Of a DNA stretch of 33,252 nucleotides, positions 16,104 through 23,908 are shown one piece after another; positions within the stretch are counted from its first letter, which is position 1, and the number at the start of each line of letters is the position of its first letter. The position numbers and the translations under genes are program-made. The stretch lies in assembly GCA_964459305.1 (NCBI GenBank), contig CAYWNA010000141.1:1-33252 (forward strand). Reading direction: 5' to 3'. The notes beneath the pieces were generated by a model. The model had not been told where the DNA came from and did no database searches. It saw only the letters and a program-made list of their open reading frames with translations. The DNA is from CAYWNA01 sp964459305 (GTDB taxonomy: Bacteria > Planctomycetota > Planctomycetia > Pirellulales > Pirellulaceae).

Positions 16104-16112
16104 TGGTCATTC
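15976..16112. repeat. Imperfect inverted repeat at the fliO/fliP junction
   Basis: GAATGACCAAAAACC onward (15976-16004) and the complement of 16084-16112 (GAATGACCAATGACC onward) are imperfect inverted copies. The element supplies the last codons of fliO and the N-terminal extension of the fliP frame. It looks like an inserted dispersed repeat that happened to stay open in frame. Confidence 0.55.
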
Positions 16113-16801
16113 ATCCGCGGGTTGCCCATTTGGGCGAACACTTCGCGAAACGACGCGGTAATGCTACCCGGTTGATTCTGCTGACAAATGCCAGCCAAAC
16201 GATCGATTTCGGCCGGATCGGAGATTTCCGTCAGCGTCTCGGCGCCTGTTTGGGTCACCGACAACAGAAGCAGCTTGTTGCCCACTCGCACTAAGTGCAT
16301 CTCTTGACGGCCGCTGAGCGGTGCTCGACCGAGCGTTTCGACGACTTCGCCTGGAAGTGTGGCGTACCCTTTGGGGTTTGCCCGCCGTGCAAACCACACA
16401 ATGATTCCGAACAAGCCCAGCACGACGGCCAAACTCGTGATCACCGTGGTCACAGCGTTTGCAGGCGATGAAACAATCGAACGACTTCCTTCTGTCGATT
16501 TCGAGCGTTTCGGGAGGGGTAGTGGCGATCGTTCCTCCTCGGCGACCGGCGGCATGGCCAGACTGTCCGACCGTGTGCTCTGAACGATTTGGATAGGCAG
16601 CCGGGCTTGACGTGTTTGAGAGCCAGTCGGATGCTCCAATTGAGACGAGTCACGATCCGAGTATGTCAGCGTAGCGCCCAATGCGCCAGAACTCGCGCCG
16701 CCGCGGGCGTCAGCGAGATGGCCATCCCATCTCGTATCGTCCCCAGAGGCACTGGCCGAAAGCAGTATCGCGACGAAAACCGATTGTCCCCAAGGTGGCA
16801 T
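16100..16801 (-). CDS. fliO: FliO-like flagellar biosynthesis protein
   Basis: This 233-residue protein has a signal-like N-terminus, a long variable hydrophilic part, one membrane helix at about 113-138 (VTTVITSLAVVLGLFGIIVW) and a cytoplasmic domain with VVETLGRAPLSGRQEMHLVRVGNKLLLL. That last motif is typical of FliO, which assists assembly of FliP into the export gate. Position between fliN and fliP supports the call. The ATG at 16801 has AAAGGAAAGAGC upstream. The sequence is weakly conserved across the family, so identity rests on the motif and context. Confidence 0.85.
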   Translation of the reverse strand: MPPWGQSVFVAILLSASASGDDTRWDGHLADARGGASSGALGATLTYSDRDSSQLEHPTGSQTRQARLPIQIVQSTRSDSLAMPPVAEEERSPLPLPKRSKSTEGSRSIVSSPANAVTTVITSLAVVLGLFGIIVWFARRANPKGYATLPGEVVETLGRAPLSGRQEMHLVRVGNKLLLLSVTQTGAETLTEISDPAEIDRLAGICQQNQPGSITASFREVFAQMGNPRMNDQ

Positions 16802-16866
16802 CCTTGCTCTTTCCTTTGAGGCTTGGAATATGCAAACAAAATCTACGTCCAGACCGTCAATGGCCG

Positions 16867-17244
16867 TCAGAACGGTGCGGAGCGATCTTGGTGCTTGTCT
16901 ACCTCTGTCGCGGGTTCGACGATGTGGGTAATGCGCACAAAAAGACGACCCTCCAACACCAGCATCTCTCCTCGAGCGACCAAATGGTCATCGGCATACA
17001 TGCAAACCGGATCAGCCTCCCGTTCGTTCAATCGCACGACCGAGCCGCTGTGAAGTGCATCAGCCTCGCTTCGTCGCAACGCGGACCTGCCCAACTCGAT
17101 TCTCACATCCAGACCTGAGTCGCTAGCAGTTGCTGGCACGACTTCGTCCGTGCAGTCGCCGAAATCCTCTAATGGTAAAGGCTCGGCTGCCTGCAATGAT
17201 TCGACGACGTGCTCTTGGTCCAATGTTTGCATCACGCCAGACAT
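16867..17244 (-). CDS. fliN: Flagellar motor switch protein FliN
   Basis: FliN is part of the C-ring that reverses the motor and helps dock export substrates. The 125-residue protein has an acidic N-terminal part and a C-terminal SpoA domain (about 44-115), with LDVRIELGRSALR, LHSGSVVRLNEREADPVCMY and the closing ARGEMLVLEGRLFVRIT. Length fits FliN. The ATG at 17244 has GGGGAG about 9 bases upstream. It is the first gene of the visible flagellar cluster and is 65 bases before fliO. Confidence 0.93.
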   Translation of the reverse strand: MSGVMQTLDQEHVVESLQAAEPLPLEDFGDCTDEVVPATASDSGLDVRIELGRSALRRSEADALHSGSVVRLNEREADPVCMYADDHLVARGEMLVLEGRLFVRITHIVEPATEVDKHQDRSAPF

Positions 17245-17344
17245 CGGCGTTCGCTCCCCGAAATGAGTCGCTGAGAAGAGGCGTTACTTGTCGCCGAAAT
17301 CGCCAGTTGGGGCAAGGCCAACTTCCCAGGATGGACACCGAGCA

Positions 17345-17477
17345 GCGCAGGAATGGGTCTGCGGGACGGCGAGGATTCGTCGACAAGACTCGTAGCTGGA
17401 TTCGCAAGAATTCAGGCAGTAACGGCGTGATCCATCTGAATTCTTGCGAATCCAGCTACAAACCCATTCCTGCACCC
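17345..17477 (+). repeat. Dispersed palindromic element, copy 1 of 3
   Basis: Outer arms GCAGGAATGGGT (17348-17359) and ACCCATTCCTGC (17463-17474) are perfect. The inner core GCTGGATTCGCAAGAATTC pairs with its complement. The left arm holds an extra ~30-base stretch (GGGACGGCGAGGATTCGTCG and on), which makes the element asymmetric and gives it a direction. Copies 2 and 3 lie at 28519-28654 and 30305-30440. The 314 bases between fliN and the oxidoreductase stop contain only this element. Confidence 0.85.
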
Positions 17478-17558
17478 GATACCAAGAGCCGTTTGTCTTC
17501 GTGTAAGCATGAACTGCTAGCACGGCAGGAAGGGCTCAATTGGAGCGTTGGCCCCTAT

Positions 17559-18725
17559 TCAAAAGCTGATATCCACCCTTTTGCCCGAGCGACTCGATTC
17601 CCACATGGCGTCGATGATTGCGGCAACGCGGTAACCGTCTTCGAACGTGGCGTTGTAGGGACTCATCGGTTTGCCGTTGGCCACGGCATCGAGGAAATGG
17701 AATTTCTCGATGATGTGACAGTGCTCCCAGCCGATGTTGTGCCCGTGTGGCCACCAAGGCCCAACGTATGGATGGTCGCTTTCAGTCACGGAGATTTCTG
17801 CAAAACCCTGGACCGCGGGACCGTCCGGACTTTCCAGGCAGGCGAAAAGACTGTTCGGGTGCTCCAGGTCCCACCGGAGCGAACCTTTCGATCCGTTGAT
17901 TTCCCACGAAAGGAAGTTCTTTCTGCCCGTGGCCACCACAGAAGACTCCAGGACGCCGATCGCTCCATTTCCGAATTCCAGGACAGCGGCCGTACCCTCG
18001 TCGGACGTTACGTCCGGGCAGCCCGCGCTGGGACGCGCCCGGTCGGCGTTGAATGCCCGAATCAGAGCCGAGACGCTTTTGATCTCGCCAACCAGGAACC
18101 GGCACTGGTCGATGGCGTGGCTGCCGATCCCTTGCAGACCGCCGGAGTGCGGCCAAGCGGAATACCATGCCTCGTCCGGGGTAAGCGACGGGTCGTGTCC
18201 AGCCATCTGCAGGTAGTTGACCCGGACTTGGTAGATGTTGCCGATTTTCCCGGCGTCGATCAGGTCCTTGGCCATTCGCACCGCGGGCATGAACCGATAA
18301 TTGAAAGTACACATCGCCATACCGGTAGCAGATGCAGCAGCATCGCGCATCCTCCTGGCGTCGTCGACCGAGACGGCCAGCGGTTTCTCGCAGATGACGT
18401 GCTTGCCGTTTTCCAACGCGGCGATGCACGGATCGGGGTGCGCAGGATCGGGACCGCAGTTGTCCACCACGTTGATCCTCTCGTCCTGGACCATTTCGTT
18501 CCAGTCGGTGCAGAACTCCTCGTAGCCGTATCTACCCGCTTCCGACTCGACAATCTGTTCGTTCTTATCGCACAGCACCAACAGTCGAGGAATGACGCCT
18601 GCGTCGGGGTAGATGTAGGGGATCTTCTTGTAGGCGTTCGTATGGCACTTGCCCATGAAGCCGCACCCCAGGACGCCCATGCGGATCTCTTTTCTTTCCT
18701 TTGCGGTCACCTTCTGCATAGCCAC
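17559..18725 (-). CDS. Gfo/Idh/MocA family oxidoreductase
   Basis: This is an NAD(P)-dependent sugar dehydrogenase-type enzyme of 388 residues. Counting from the ATG at 18719, it shows the Rossmann motif GCGFMG (18-23), the EKP motif (111-113) and the catalytic GSHAID stretch with His201 and Asp204. The family oxidises or reduces a sugar hydroxyl, often giving 3-keto sugars. It is last in the operon with the isomerase (16 bases upstream) and the UroD-like gene. AAGGAGC stands 7 bases before the GTG at 18725 but 13 before the ATG, so I prefer the GTG; the difference is two residues. No signal peptide, so it is cytoplasmic. Confidence 0.92.
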   Translation of the reverse strand: MAMQKVTAKERKEIRMGVLGCGFMGKCHTNAYKKIPYIYPDAGVIPRLLVLCDKNEQIVESEAGRYGYEEFCTDWNEMVQDERINVVDNCGPDPAHPDPCIAALENGKHVICEKPLAVSVDDARRMRDAAASATGMAMCTFNYRFMPAVRMAKDLIDAGKIGNIYQVRVNYLQMAGHDPSLTPDEAWYSAWPHSGGLQGIGSHAIDQCRFLVGEIKSVSALIRAFNADRARPSAGCPDVTSDEGTAAVLEFGNGAIGVLESSVVATGRKNFLSWEINGSKGSLRWDLEHPNSLFACLESPDGPAVQGFAEISVTESDHPYVGPWWPHGHNIGWEHCHIIEKFHFLDAVANGKPMSPYNATFEDGYRVAAIIDAMWESSRSGKRVDISF

Positions 18726-18741
18726 AATCTTGCTCCTTAAT

Positions 18742-19749
18742 TCACTCTGACAGGATATGCACCAGCTTTTCCCGGGCCCACTCGGACGACAGTCGTATAT
18801 GCTCGTACTCCAAATCCCAGGACTCTTCTCCATCGGGCAAACCGACGGGTTCGGTTTCCGGAATCTCCTTTTGCCACGCCTTCTCCAGGTACCACGCGAG
18901 TCCGTCGCCTGGTGGAGATGGATGCCGCTGGAAATAAGTCTCGTCAAGAATGTCGAGCGTAAACGGGGAAAACTGGGAATGGATCTCGATGTTCAGGTTC
19001 ACTTCGGGATCGCGTTCAGCGAGGATTCCGGCGATGGCGGCGACATCGATTTCGCCTTCGCCCAGCGAGCAGTTCTCTAGTGCCAGCCCCTTCTTGGTCC
19101 GAACAACACGATAGTTCTTGAAGTGCGTAGTCAGCGTGTACGGGGCCATGATCTTGGCCAACCGCAGCGGATCGTCCAAGTCGAAGGCCAGATTGGCGCA
19201 GTCCAGTGTGAAACCCAAGGCCGGGCTGCTTACTCGGGACAGGATCGAAACATGTTCACGTACAGTAAAGTCGGCGTGGTTTTCCAAGGCGATCTTCATA
19301 CCCATGTCTTCGGCCGCCTTGCAAGCCTCTTTGAGGATCGCTACGGCATCGTCGGCCAGTGCGACCATGTCGCAGCCCTCGTCTCGCGTGAAGAGATTGC
19401 CCGCGACGCACCTCAACAAGGGCGAGCCGAGTTGCTGAGCGACCTTTAAATGGTGAATGACTACGCCGGTGTCGGAGACCGACATGTCGTATCCCGCGTC
19501 GGCCAGCAATTCCCGCCCCTTTTCTGCCATGGGGTGCCAATGATACAGAGATCCCATCCCCAACTCGACGAACATGCCTTTCTGTTCGGCATACTCCCGA
19601 ATCGCTCGCAGATCGTGATCGCGAAACGACGTGAACGGCGAGAGCTCGAACAGGATGCCCTTCAGTCCGAGTTCGTCTGCCAGTCCGAGGACGCCGATTG
19701 GGTCAAGTCCAGAATTGCGTGTTGAGTACGAATCCAAGCCGAGTTTCAT
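18742..19749 (-). CDS. Sugar phosphate isomerase/epimerase family protein (TIM barrel)
   Basis: This 335-residue protein belongs to the xylose-isomerase-like, AP-endonuclease-2 fold family. Metal-ligand positions typical of the family are visible: Glu in IALENHADFT, Asp in LGFTLDCANLAF, His in LTTHFKNY and Glu in NIEIHSQ. Such enzymes isomerise or epimerise keto-sugars and often partner Gfo/Idh/MocA dehydrogenases, as here. The ATG at 19749 overlaps the UroD-like stop (ATGA) and is preceded by GGAG at about 8 bases. The C-terminal ~70 residues after the barrel are acidic and not recognised. Exact substrate unknown. Confidence 0.88.
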   Translation of the reverse strand: MKLGLDSYSTRNSGLDPIGVLGLADELGLKGILFELSPFTSFRDHDLRAIREYAEQKGMFVELGMGSLYHWHPMAEKGRELLADAGYDMSVSDTGVVIHHLKVAQQLGSPLLRCVAGNLFTRDEGCDMVALADDAVAILKEACKAAEDMGMKIALENHADFTVREHVSILSRVSSPALGFTLDCANLAFDLDDPLRLAKIMAPYTLTTHFKNYRVVRTKKGLALENCSLGEGEIDVAAIAGILAERDPEVNLNIEIHSQFSPFTLDILDETYFQRHPSPPGDGLAWYLEKAWQKEIPETEPVGLPDGEESWDLEYEHIRLSSEWAREKLVHILSE

Positions 19750-21062
19750 GTTTGTCTCTCCACTTCTTCTTTGGCGATCTGACACCACCGGACGGCATTA
19801 TCGGGCCGTTTGCCCAGCGTGTGGTTGTCTTTCATGATCAATTCGACAATGCAATCCTCTGTCACGTCCAGTACTTTGCGCAGTCCCTGCCGGATGGACT
19901 CTTCGTCGATCGCCGGCGTCGAGATCGCGGCGGGGGCAGGCTTCACGGATAGAATGTACTTGTCTTCAAGGTACTCAGCCATCTTCTCAACGTCGGCCCA
20001 CGGCGAGCATGAGACGCGACGCAAGTTGTGGTGCCTCTTCACGATGTGCCAGCGGCTGTGGACCGGTTCGCAACATCCATAACACGTCAAGCCGAACCGA
20101 TCCATGATCGGTTTTTCGTACGGAAAGATGAACTCTTCGTACATGTCAGGCGATACGTTTACCGTCTCTTGGCTTTCGGTGAATCCCCACATGTCAGCGC
20201 AGCGGACTCGACCGTCGAAATCATCTTGGGGAAGCTCGTTGGTGTACCCGTAGCCGCCTGAACCGACGTAGGTGCCGTCGCTGTTGAGACTCAACAGGTT
20301 GTTTGCTTCCAGGTAGTCGAGCTTGTCGAGGTGGCCTTTGGAGATGGTGGCCAACAGTTTCCGAAGTTCATCTGGATGGTCGGCGAAATCGTACAAGACG
20401 TTATTCAGGCCGCGCAACGTAGCCGCCGGCCAGGTGAGCCCCAGGGACCACCACCAGATCCCTTTGAGACGCACGGTGAGAATATCGCCGAAGACGTCTC
20501 TGGCGATATCCAAAGTGCCGTTTGTCGTTTCCCAGTCAATTTCGACTTGCGGCGAGTGCAGCTTCGGCAGATCGGTGGCGTAGTCCCTGATCGGAGCATC
20601 CCACACGCAGGAGCCGAGATCGTCGGTACGATGATACTCCGCCTGCAATCCCCAGTCGTCGGCGGCCACCGTGTATGGGACGTCGAAGTACGGCTCGACT
20701 GGCTTGTCGTCGCCCATCTCCTCGCCCCAGAAGATCTCCTTGCGAAGATCCATCTCCCAACGCCGGGCGATTCTCCCTTCGCACTTCATCTGAGATTCGG
20801 TGATGATCTCGTTCCATCCGTTCTCCGGGTCGCAGAATACCAACGGACGCGTCTTCTCCAGCGTGTTCAACCGTGTCCAAAGCCCGCGTGTCTCCCGCAT
20901 CCTCGGCGTTGCCGCGATCTCAGCCACTCGTCCGGCCAGAGCCCTGAGTACGTCCCTGTCCTCAGGCAGCATCGACAAATCCGAGGAGGTAAAACCGGTC
21001 ACGATCTTTCCGGCGGCAGTCTGATCCAGGCCGGTGGAAGAGCCGTTTCCGTAATTCTCCAT
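19746..21062 (-). CDS. Uroporphyrinogen-decarboxylase-like protein, probable methyltransferase family
   Basis: This 438-residue protein belongs to the UroD-like superfamily that also contains corrinoid-dependent methyltransferases such as MtaA. The C-terminal barrel holds LTCYGCCEPVHSRW (from 325) and SCSPWADVEKMAEYL (from 351); cysteines 327, 330, 331 and 352 and His335 are candidate zinc ligands, although the classical MtaA spacing is not evident. True HemE would be about 350 residues and would not sit in a sugar operon. It is the first gene of the operon with a sugar isomerase and dehydrogenase, so removal of a methyl group from a methylated sugar is possible but unproven. The ATG at 21062 has AAGGA about 9 bases upstream, inside the repeat at 21071-21190 boundary region. 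Confidence 0.8.
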   Translation of the reverse strand: MENYGNGSSTGLDQTAAGKIVTGFTSSDLSMLPEDRDVLRALAGRVAEIAATPRMRETRGLWTRLNTLEKTRPLVFCDPENGWNEIITESQMKCEGRIARRWEMDLRKEIFWGEEMGDDKPVEPYFDVPYTVAADDWGLQAEYHRTDDLGSCVWDAPIRDYATDLPKLHSPQVEIDWETTNGTLDIARDVFGDILTVRLKGIWWWSLGLTWPAATLRGLNNVLYDFADHPDELRKLLATISKGHLDKLDYLEANNLLSLNSDGTYVGSGGYGYTNELPQDDFDGRVRCADMWGFTESQETVNVSPDMYEEFIFPYEKPIMDRFGLTCYGCCEPVHSRWHIVKRHHNLRRVSCSPWADVEKMAEYLEDKYILSVKPAPAAISTPAIDEESIRQGLRKVLDVTEDCIVELIMKDNHTLGKRPDNAVRWCQIAKEEVERQT

Positions 21063-21070
21063 GAGATCAC

Positions 21071-21190
21071 GTCCTTCTTCCGAATGTTTGCGGCGAGAAA
21101 CCGATTCTCTCTTTCGGACGCCGATACCTGTTGTATCGTGCGCAGAAGGACATCTCAAGATCCCTCAGCAGCGAGACCTCCCCGTTTGAC
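21071..21190 (-). repeat. 120-bp direct repeat, copy 1, in the leader of the UroD-like gene
   Basis: This stretch matches 23961-24080 without gaps at about 105 of 120 positions by eye, in the same direction. Here it immediately precedes the UroD-like start codon and includes the ribosome site. It may carry the promoter of that operon; the second copy precedes no obvious gene. Confidence 0.8.
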
Positions 21191-21400
21191 CCGAAGCCGC
21201 AAGCGACCGCGAGAAGAAAAAGGGGGCGGGAGTCTTTTCAGAAAACGACTCCCGACGCCTGGCCGATGAAGAGGCCAGTCCTGAGGTCAATCAACTCTGA
21301 CGCATGTCGCGGCTGGATTTAGGCGCGGTGTTGCTGGTGGACAAGCATGACACGTATGTTCTCGCCGCTTCCTTGGCCTTCGCTCCTGGGTGCCATTCAG

Positions 21401-21799
21401 GCACCGGGCCGGTCAAATCGGCGGCCATCCATGTCCGCCGTGCCTCCGGCTTTTGACTCTTCTTTTTTCCCCGTACACACAACGTATCGCCGCTTCCCAC
21501 GTTCTTCCCAGCTCGCCGCTACCGCCGCNNNNNNNNNNNNNNNNNNNNNNNNNNNNNNNNNNNNNNNNNNNNNNNNNNNNNNNNNNNNNNNNNNNNNNNN
21601 NNNNNNNNNNNNNNNNNNNNNNNNNNNNCGCCGCTTCCCACGTTCTTCCCAGCTCGCCGCTACCGCCGCGAACTGCAACGGCTATCGCCGCCGCACTCCG
21701 GGCTGCGTTTGGCTGCCCGGTGCCGCGTGCATCGGCCGCTGTCTTCGACGGGGCGGCTAGGCGTCGAAATTAGACCTGTCCCGTTCGTTTACATGCCTC
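21401..21799 (+). repeat. ~260-bp direct repeat, copy 1 (split by the assembly gap)
   Basis: It runs from GCACCGGG (21401) to ACATGCCTC (21799) and matches 22536-22795 over its whole length, with strong identity at both ends (for example GTCGAAATTAGACCTGTCCC). Leaving out the N run and one copy of the 41-base duplicate, its length is 258 against 260 in copy 2. No protein is supported. Confidence 0.8.
21529..21628. other. Assembly gap of 100 N
   Basis: The 41 bases before the gap (21488-21528) are identical to the 41 bases after it (21629-21669). This is what two contigs with an unmerged overlap look like. The true gap is probably zero. Confidence 0.95.
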
Positions 21800-21820
21800 G
21801 TCGGGAGAGACGTTTGAAGC

Positions 21821-21826
21821 TATAAT
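21821..21826 (+). promoter_or_regulatory. Candidate -10 box of the nucleotidyltransferase cassette
   Basis: A perfect TATAAT lies 54 bases before the ATG at 21881, just after the end of the first 260-bp repeat. No convincing -35 is visible, so support is weak. Confidence 0.3.
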
Positions 21827-21880
21827 GCACTTAGTCGAACTTCGGGCCACCGTACTCACGTTGACAGACTGCGCTTTTGC

Positions 21881-22282
21881 ATGCTCCCCGATCTGCAGGA
21901 AAACGGTTTTCTCTCACCGGGAATCCACCTCGCGACGTTCGAGGAGTTGTCTGCAAACTTCGGCCGGCAATCCGAGATACGACGAGTGCAGATCGATTCG
22001 ATTGCCTGGCTCATCGAACTTGCCAAAAAAGCCGGCGTCGAACGGCTTGTGATCAACGGTAGCTTCGTTACAGATGTCCTCGAACCGAACGATGTCGATT
22101 GCGTTCTGCTCATTGGTGATGGGTTTCCCAGAGATCGTGGTGCCGAGGCAGAGCTCATCGACGGCTTGCCCTTCCTGGAAATCAGCCTCGTTACACAAGA
22201 CGGTTTCTCATTGCTAGTCGATACGATATTTGCCACCGACCGGGAAGAAACACCCAAGGGCATGGTGGAGGTCCCATTATGA
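21881..22282 (+). CDS. DUF6932-like nucleotidyltransferase-fold protein
   Basis: This 133-residue protein opens MLPDLQENGFLSPGIHLAT and carries NGSFVTDVLEPNDVDCVLL (59-77). The GS-x9-DxD arrangement (Gly60-Ser61, Asp71, Asp73) is the metal and nucleotide site of DNA-polymerase-beta-type nucleotidyltransferases, as in MNT-like toxin-antitoxin proteins. I recall this N-terminal and motif style from proteins annotated DUF6932. The ATG at 21881 lacks a ribosome site. Its stop overlaps the ATG of the next gene (ATGA), so the two are coupled. Both lie between two direct copies of a 260-bp repeat. Role in toxin-antitoxin or phage defence is inference. Confidence 0.75.
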   Translation: MLPDLQENGFLSPGIHLATFEELSANFGRQSEIRRVQIDSIAWLIELAKKAGVERLVINGSFVTDVLEPNDVDCVLLIGDGFPRDRGAEAELIDGLPFLEISLVTQDGFSLLVDTIFATDREETPKGMVEVPL

Positions 22283-22494
22283 CGCTGAGCAATCCCAGGC
22301 AGCTAGAGACCACGCGCCAGAAGCTCGAATTGCTGGAGCAGCAGATTGCCGCTATGCGTGAGGAGCCAGGGAGCGACCCTCACGCCAGAGAGCTGACTCT
22401 GCGATCATTGAAACGACTTGCGAATCAGCTCAAAGAGGAGATTGCTCGCTGCGAAGCGATGCATCTTTCGGCGGACAGTTCTCCCGCGTCCTGA
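22279..22494 (+). CDS. Short coiled-coil protein paired with the nucleotidyltransferase
   Basis: This 71-residue product is almost entirely helical and charged: QLETTRQKLELLEQQIAAMR then ELTLRSLKRLANQLKEEIAR. Such short two-helix proteins often stand next to small toxin-antitoxin or nucleotidyltransferase genes. It starts with ATG at 22279, overlapping the upstream stop by 4 bases. I do not know which of the pair, if either, is toxic. There is no DNA-binding motif. Confidence 0.65.
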   Translation: MTLSNPRQLETTRQKLELLEQQIAAMREEPGSDPHARELTLRSLKRLANQLKEEIARCEAMHLSADSSPAS

Positions 22495-22535
22495 TTGAGC
22501 CAGTCTCGGAGGACGGCGCTGTCAATAGTACTGGT

Positions 22536-22795
22536 GCACCGGGTCGATCAAAGCGGCGGCCATCGATGTCCGCCGTGCCTTCGGCTTTCGATTCTCTCTT
22601 TCTGCTTGTACACACACCCGCTTGCCGCTTCCCGATGTTCTCTCCCACTCGCCGCAACCGCGGCAACTCGCGGCGGCTGCCGCCGCCTACCGGGCTACGC
22701 TTCGCTGCCCAGTCCCACGCTATCGCGGTCTTTCCTCACCGTCTTCGACCGGGCGGCTGCGCGTCGAAATTAGACCTGTCCCGTTTACATGCCTC
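22536..22795 (+). repeat. ~260-bp direct repeat, copy 2
   Basis: This is the second copy of 21401-21799 in the same direction, from GCACCGGG to ACATGCCTC. The pair brackets the two-gene cassette at 21881-22494. Like copy 1 it is rich in CCGCC motifs and has no supported gene. Confidence 0.8.
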
Positions 22796-22916
22796 CGTTT
22801 TCTTCCGCGAGCTTTTCCGTATCCCACAACCTGCCGAAAACTTGCTTCCCAGCGTTTTGCCCATCTGATAGAATGCCCAACTAGCAAGCCGCGTGCCACG
22901 CAAGCTCCGCGGCTAA

Positions 22917-23135
22917 GTTCAACTACGTTTTATCGATCATCGCTCCGAAGACTACGCGACGACCGATAAAGCGCTTTCCGTTCATTGCCATCGAATTATT
23001 GATGCCTATGCCAGATCGGACCTAGTCACCCTCAACCAAATTGTCAAAGATCACTCACCCGCATCGCTTGTACAGGCCACAAAACACCTAAACTACGCCT
23101 GGACGTCCTGCAACGGAGGTACTCTTCAACTTTGA
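22917..23135 (+). pseudogene. Open frame without start codon, likely 3-prime remnant of a gene
   Basis: From just after a TAA at 22914-22916, a frame of 72 codons stays open to a TGA at 23133-23135. It has plausible protein character (HRIIDAYARSDLVTLNQIVK) but no ATG, GTG or TTG. Its stop overlaps the TTG start of the next gene (TTGA), the spacing expected of a translationally coupled pair. It may be the tail of a truncated gene whose front was lost to the repeats on the left. An imperfect hairpin, TTTATCGATCATCG with CGACGACCGATAAA, lies near its start. I do not recognise the family. The stretch from 22796 to 22916 holds nothing else. Confidence 0.4.
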
Positions 23136-23908
23136 ACAACGAAATCGATGAGGTCTTCTCCAAGTTGGGCAGAAACAGGTCGCTCTTGCAGACTGCCGAC
23201 GACAAGGCTGCGAGGGTGTTTCCTTCCGCGAGTAGACCCGCCCCAACGGAGCGTGCGGCGGTCGAAACCTCCATGTCACTCGGACAGCGAATCATATTTG
23301 GCGTCCTACTGCCGGTGGGCGGTTGCTACCTGCCGTATTGGCTTTACCTCGTGATTGCAACAGTCCCCTGGGCTGACACCCTTGGCTTTGTCGCTGCAAC
23401 GGGGATCTTCGGAGTGATCCTTTTGCTTTATTACTTGGTGGCCTACGGGATTGCACATCTCGCGTTGTTGACGCTTGCGTTCACGGCCTCGCTTGCGGTG
23501 GCTGTCGTACCATCCTGGCAACGTCAACGGACTTGCTTCATCGCTGGAATGCTTGCTGCCATATTGATCATTTCGATTTCTCCTCTCTTGCAGGAGTGCC
23601 TGATGGATTTTTGCCGAAGACAGGTCTTCTCGCATGCGGAAGAGGCGAGAAGCGCTGAAACTAAGCTGGGGGAAGAAAAGCTGCCATGTGGGAATTTTCA
23701 GAGAGCGATCTATTCTAACACGGCGCGTACGGATAGCGCCACCGCGTTGTGCGGTTTTTGGAAGAGGCTCGGGTCGACGCGGCTTGTCGCTCACGAGCGA
23801 TCACTGACGGAAGAAAGGAAGAAAAGCTGTCAGGTCCCTTTTAAGGAAGAGAGGAAGAAAAGGGGTCAGGTCCCTTTTGTCGCGAGTCGGTCTCTAAAAG
23901 GGACCTGA
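23132..23908 (+). CDS. Hypothetical membrane protein with a repeat-derived tail
   Basis: This 258-residue protein has a hydrophilic N-terminus of about 50 residues, then about four hydrophobic segments between residues 50 and 165, and a basic C-terminus. The TTG at 23132 has GGAGGT (23115-23120) upstream at 11 bases; the next start, at residue 48, would remove the hydrophilic part. The last ~30 residues (KKSCQVPFKEERKKRGQVPF and on) are read from the palindromic repeat at 23829-23910, which also supplies the stop. The original stop was probably lost by insertion. I do not recognise the family and give moderate support because of start and tail problems. Confidence 0.5.
   Translation: MNNEIDEVFSKLGRNRSLLQTADDKAARVFPSASRPAPTERAAVETSMSLGQRIIFGVLLPVGGCYLPYWLYLVIATVPWADTLGFVAATGIFGVILLLYYLVAYGIAHLALLTLAFTASLAVAVVPSWQRQRTCFIAGMLAAILIISISPLLQECLMDFCRRQVFSHAEEARSAETKLGEEKLPCGNFQRAIYSNTARTDSATALCGFWKRLGSTRLVAHERSLTEERKKSCQVPFKEERKKRGQVPFVASRSLKGT

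Noticed and set aside
17130..18740. Long plus-strand open frame of 536 codons
   Set aside because: It lies antisense to the Gfo/Idh/MocA gene, which has all family motifs. The plus frame has no recognisable domain and is a high-GC shadow.
21347..21773. Open frames spanning the N gap
   Set aside because: They cross unknown bases and a duplicated 41-base end; they are artefacts of the gap within a non-coding repeat.
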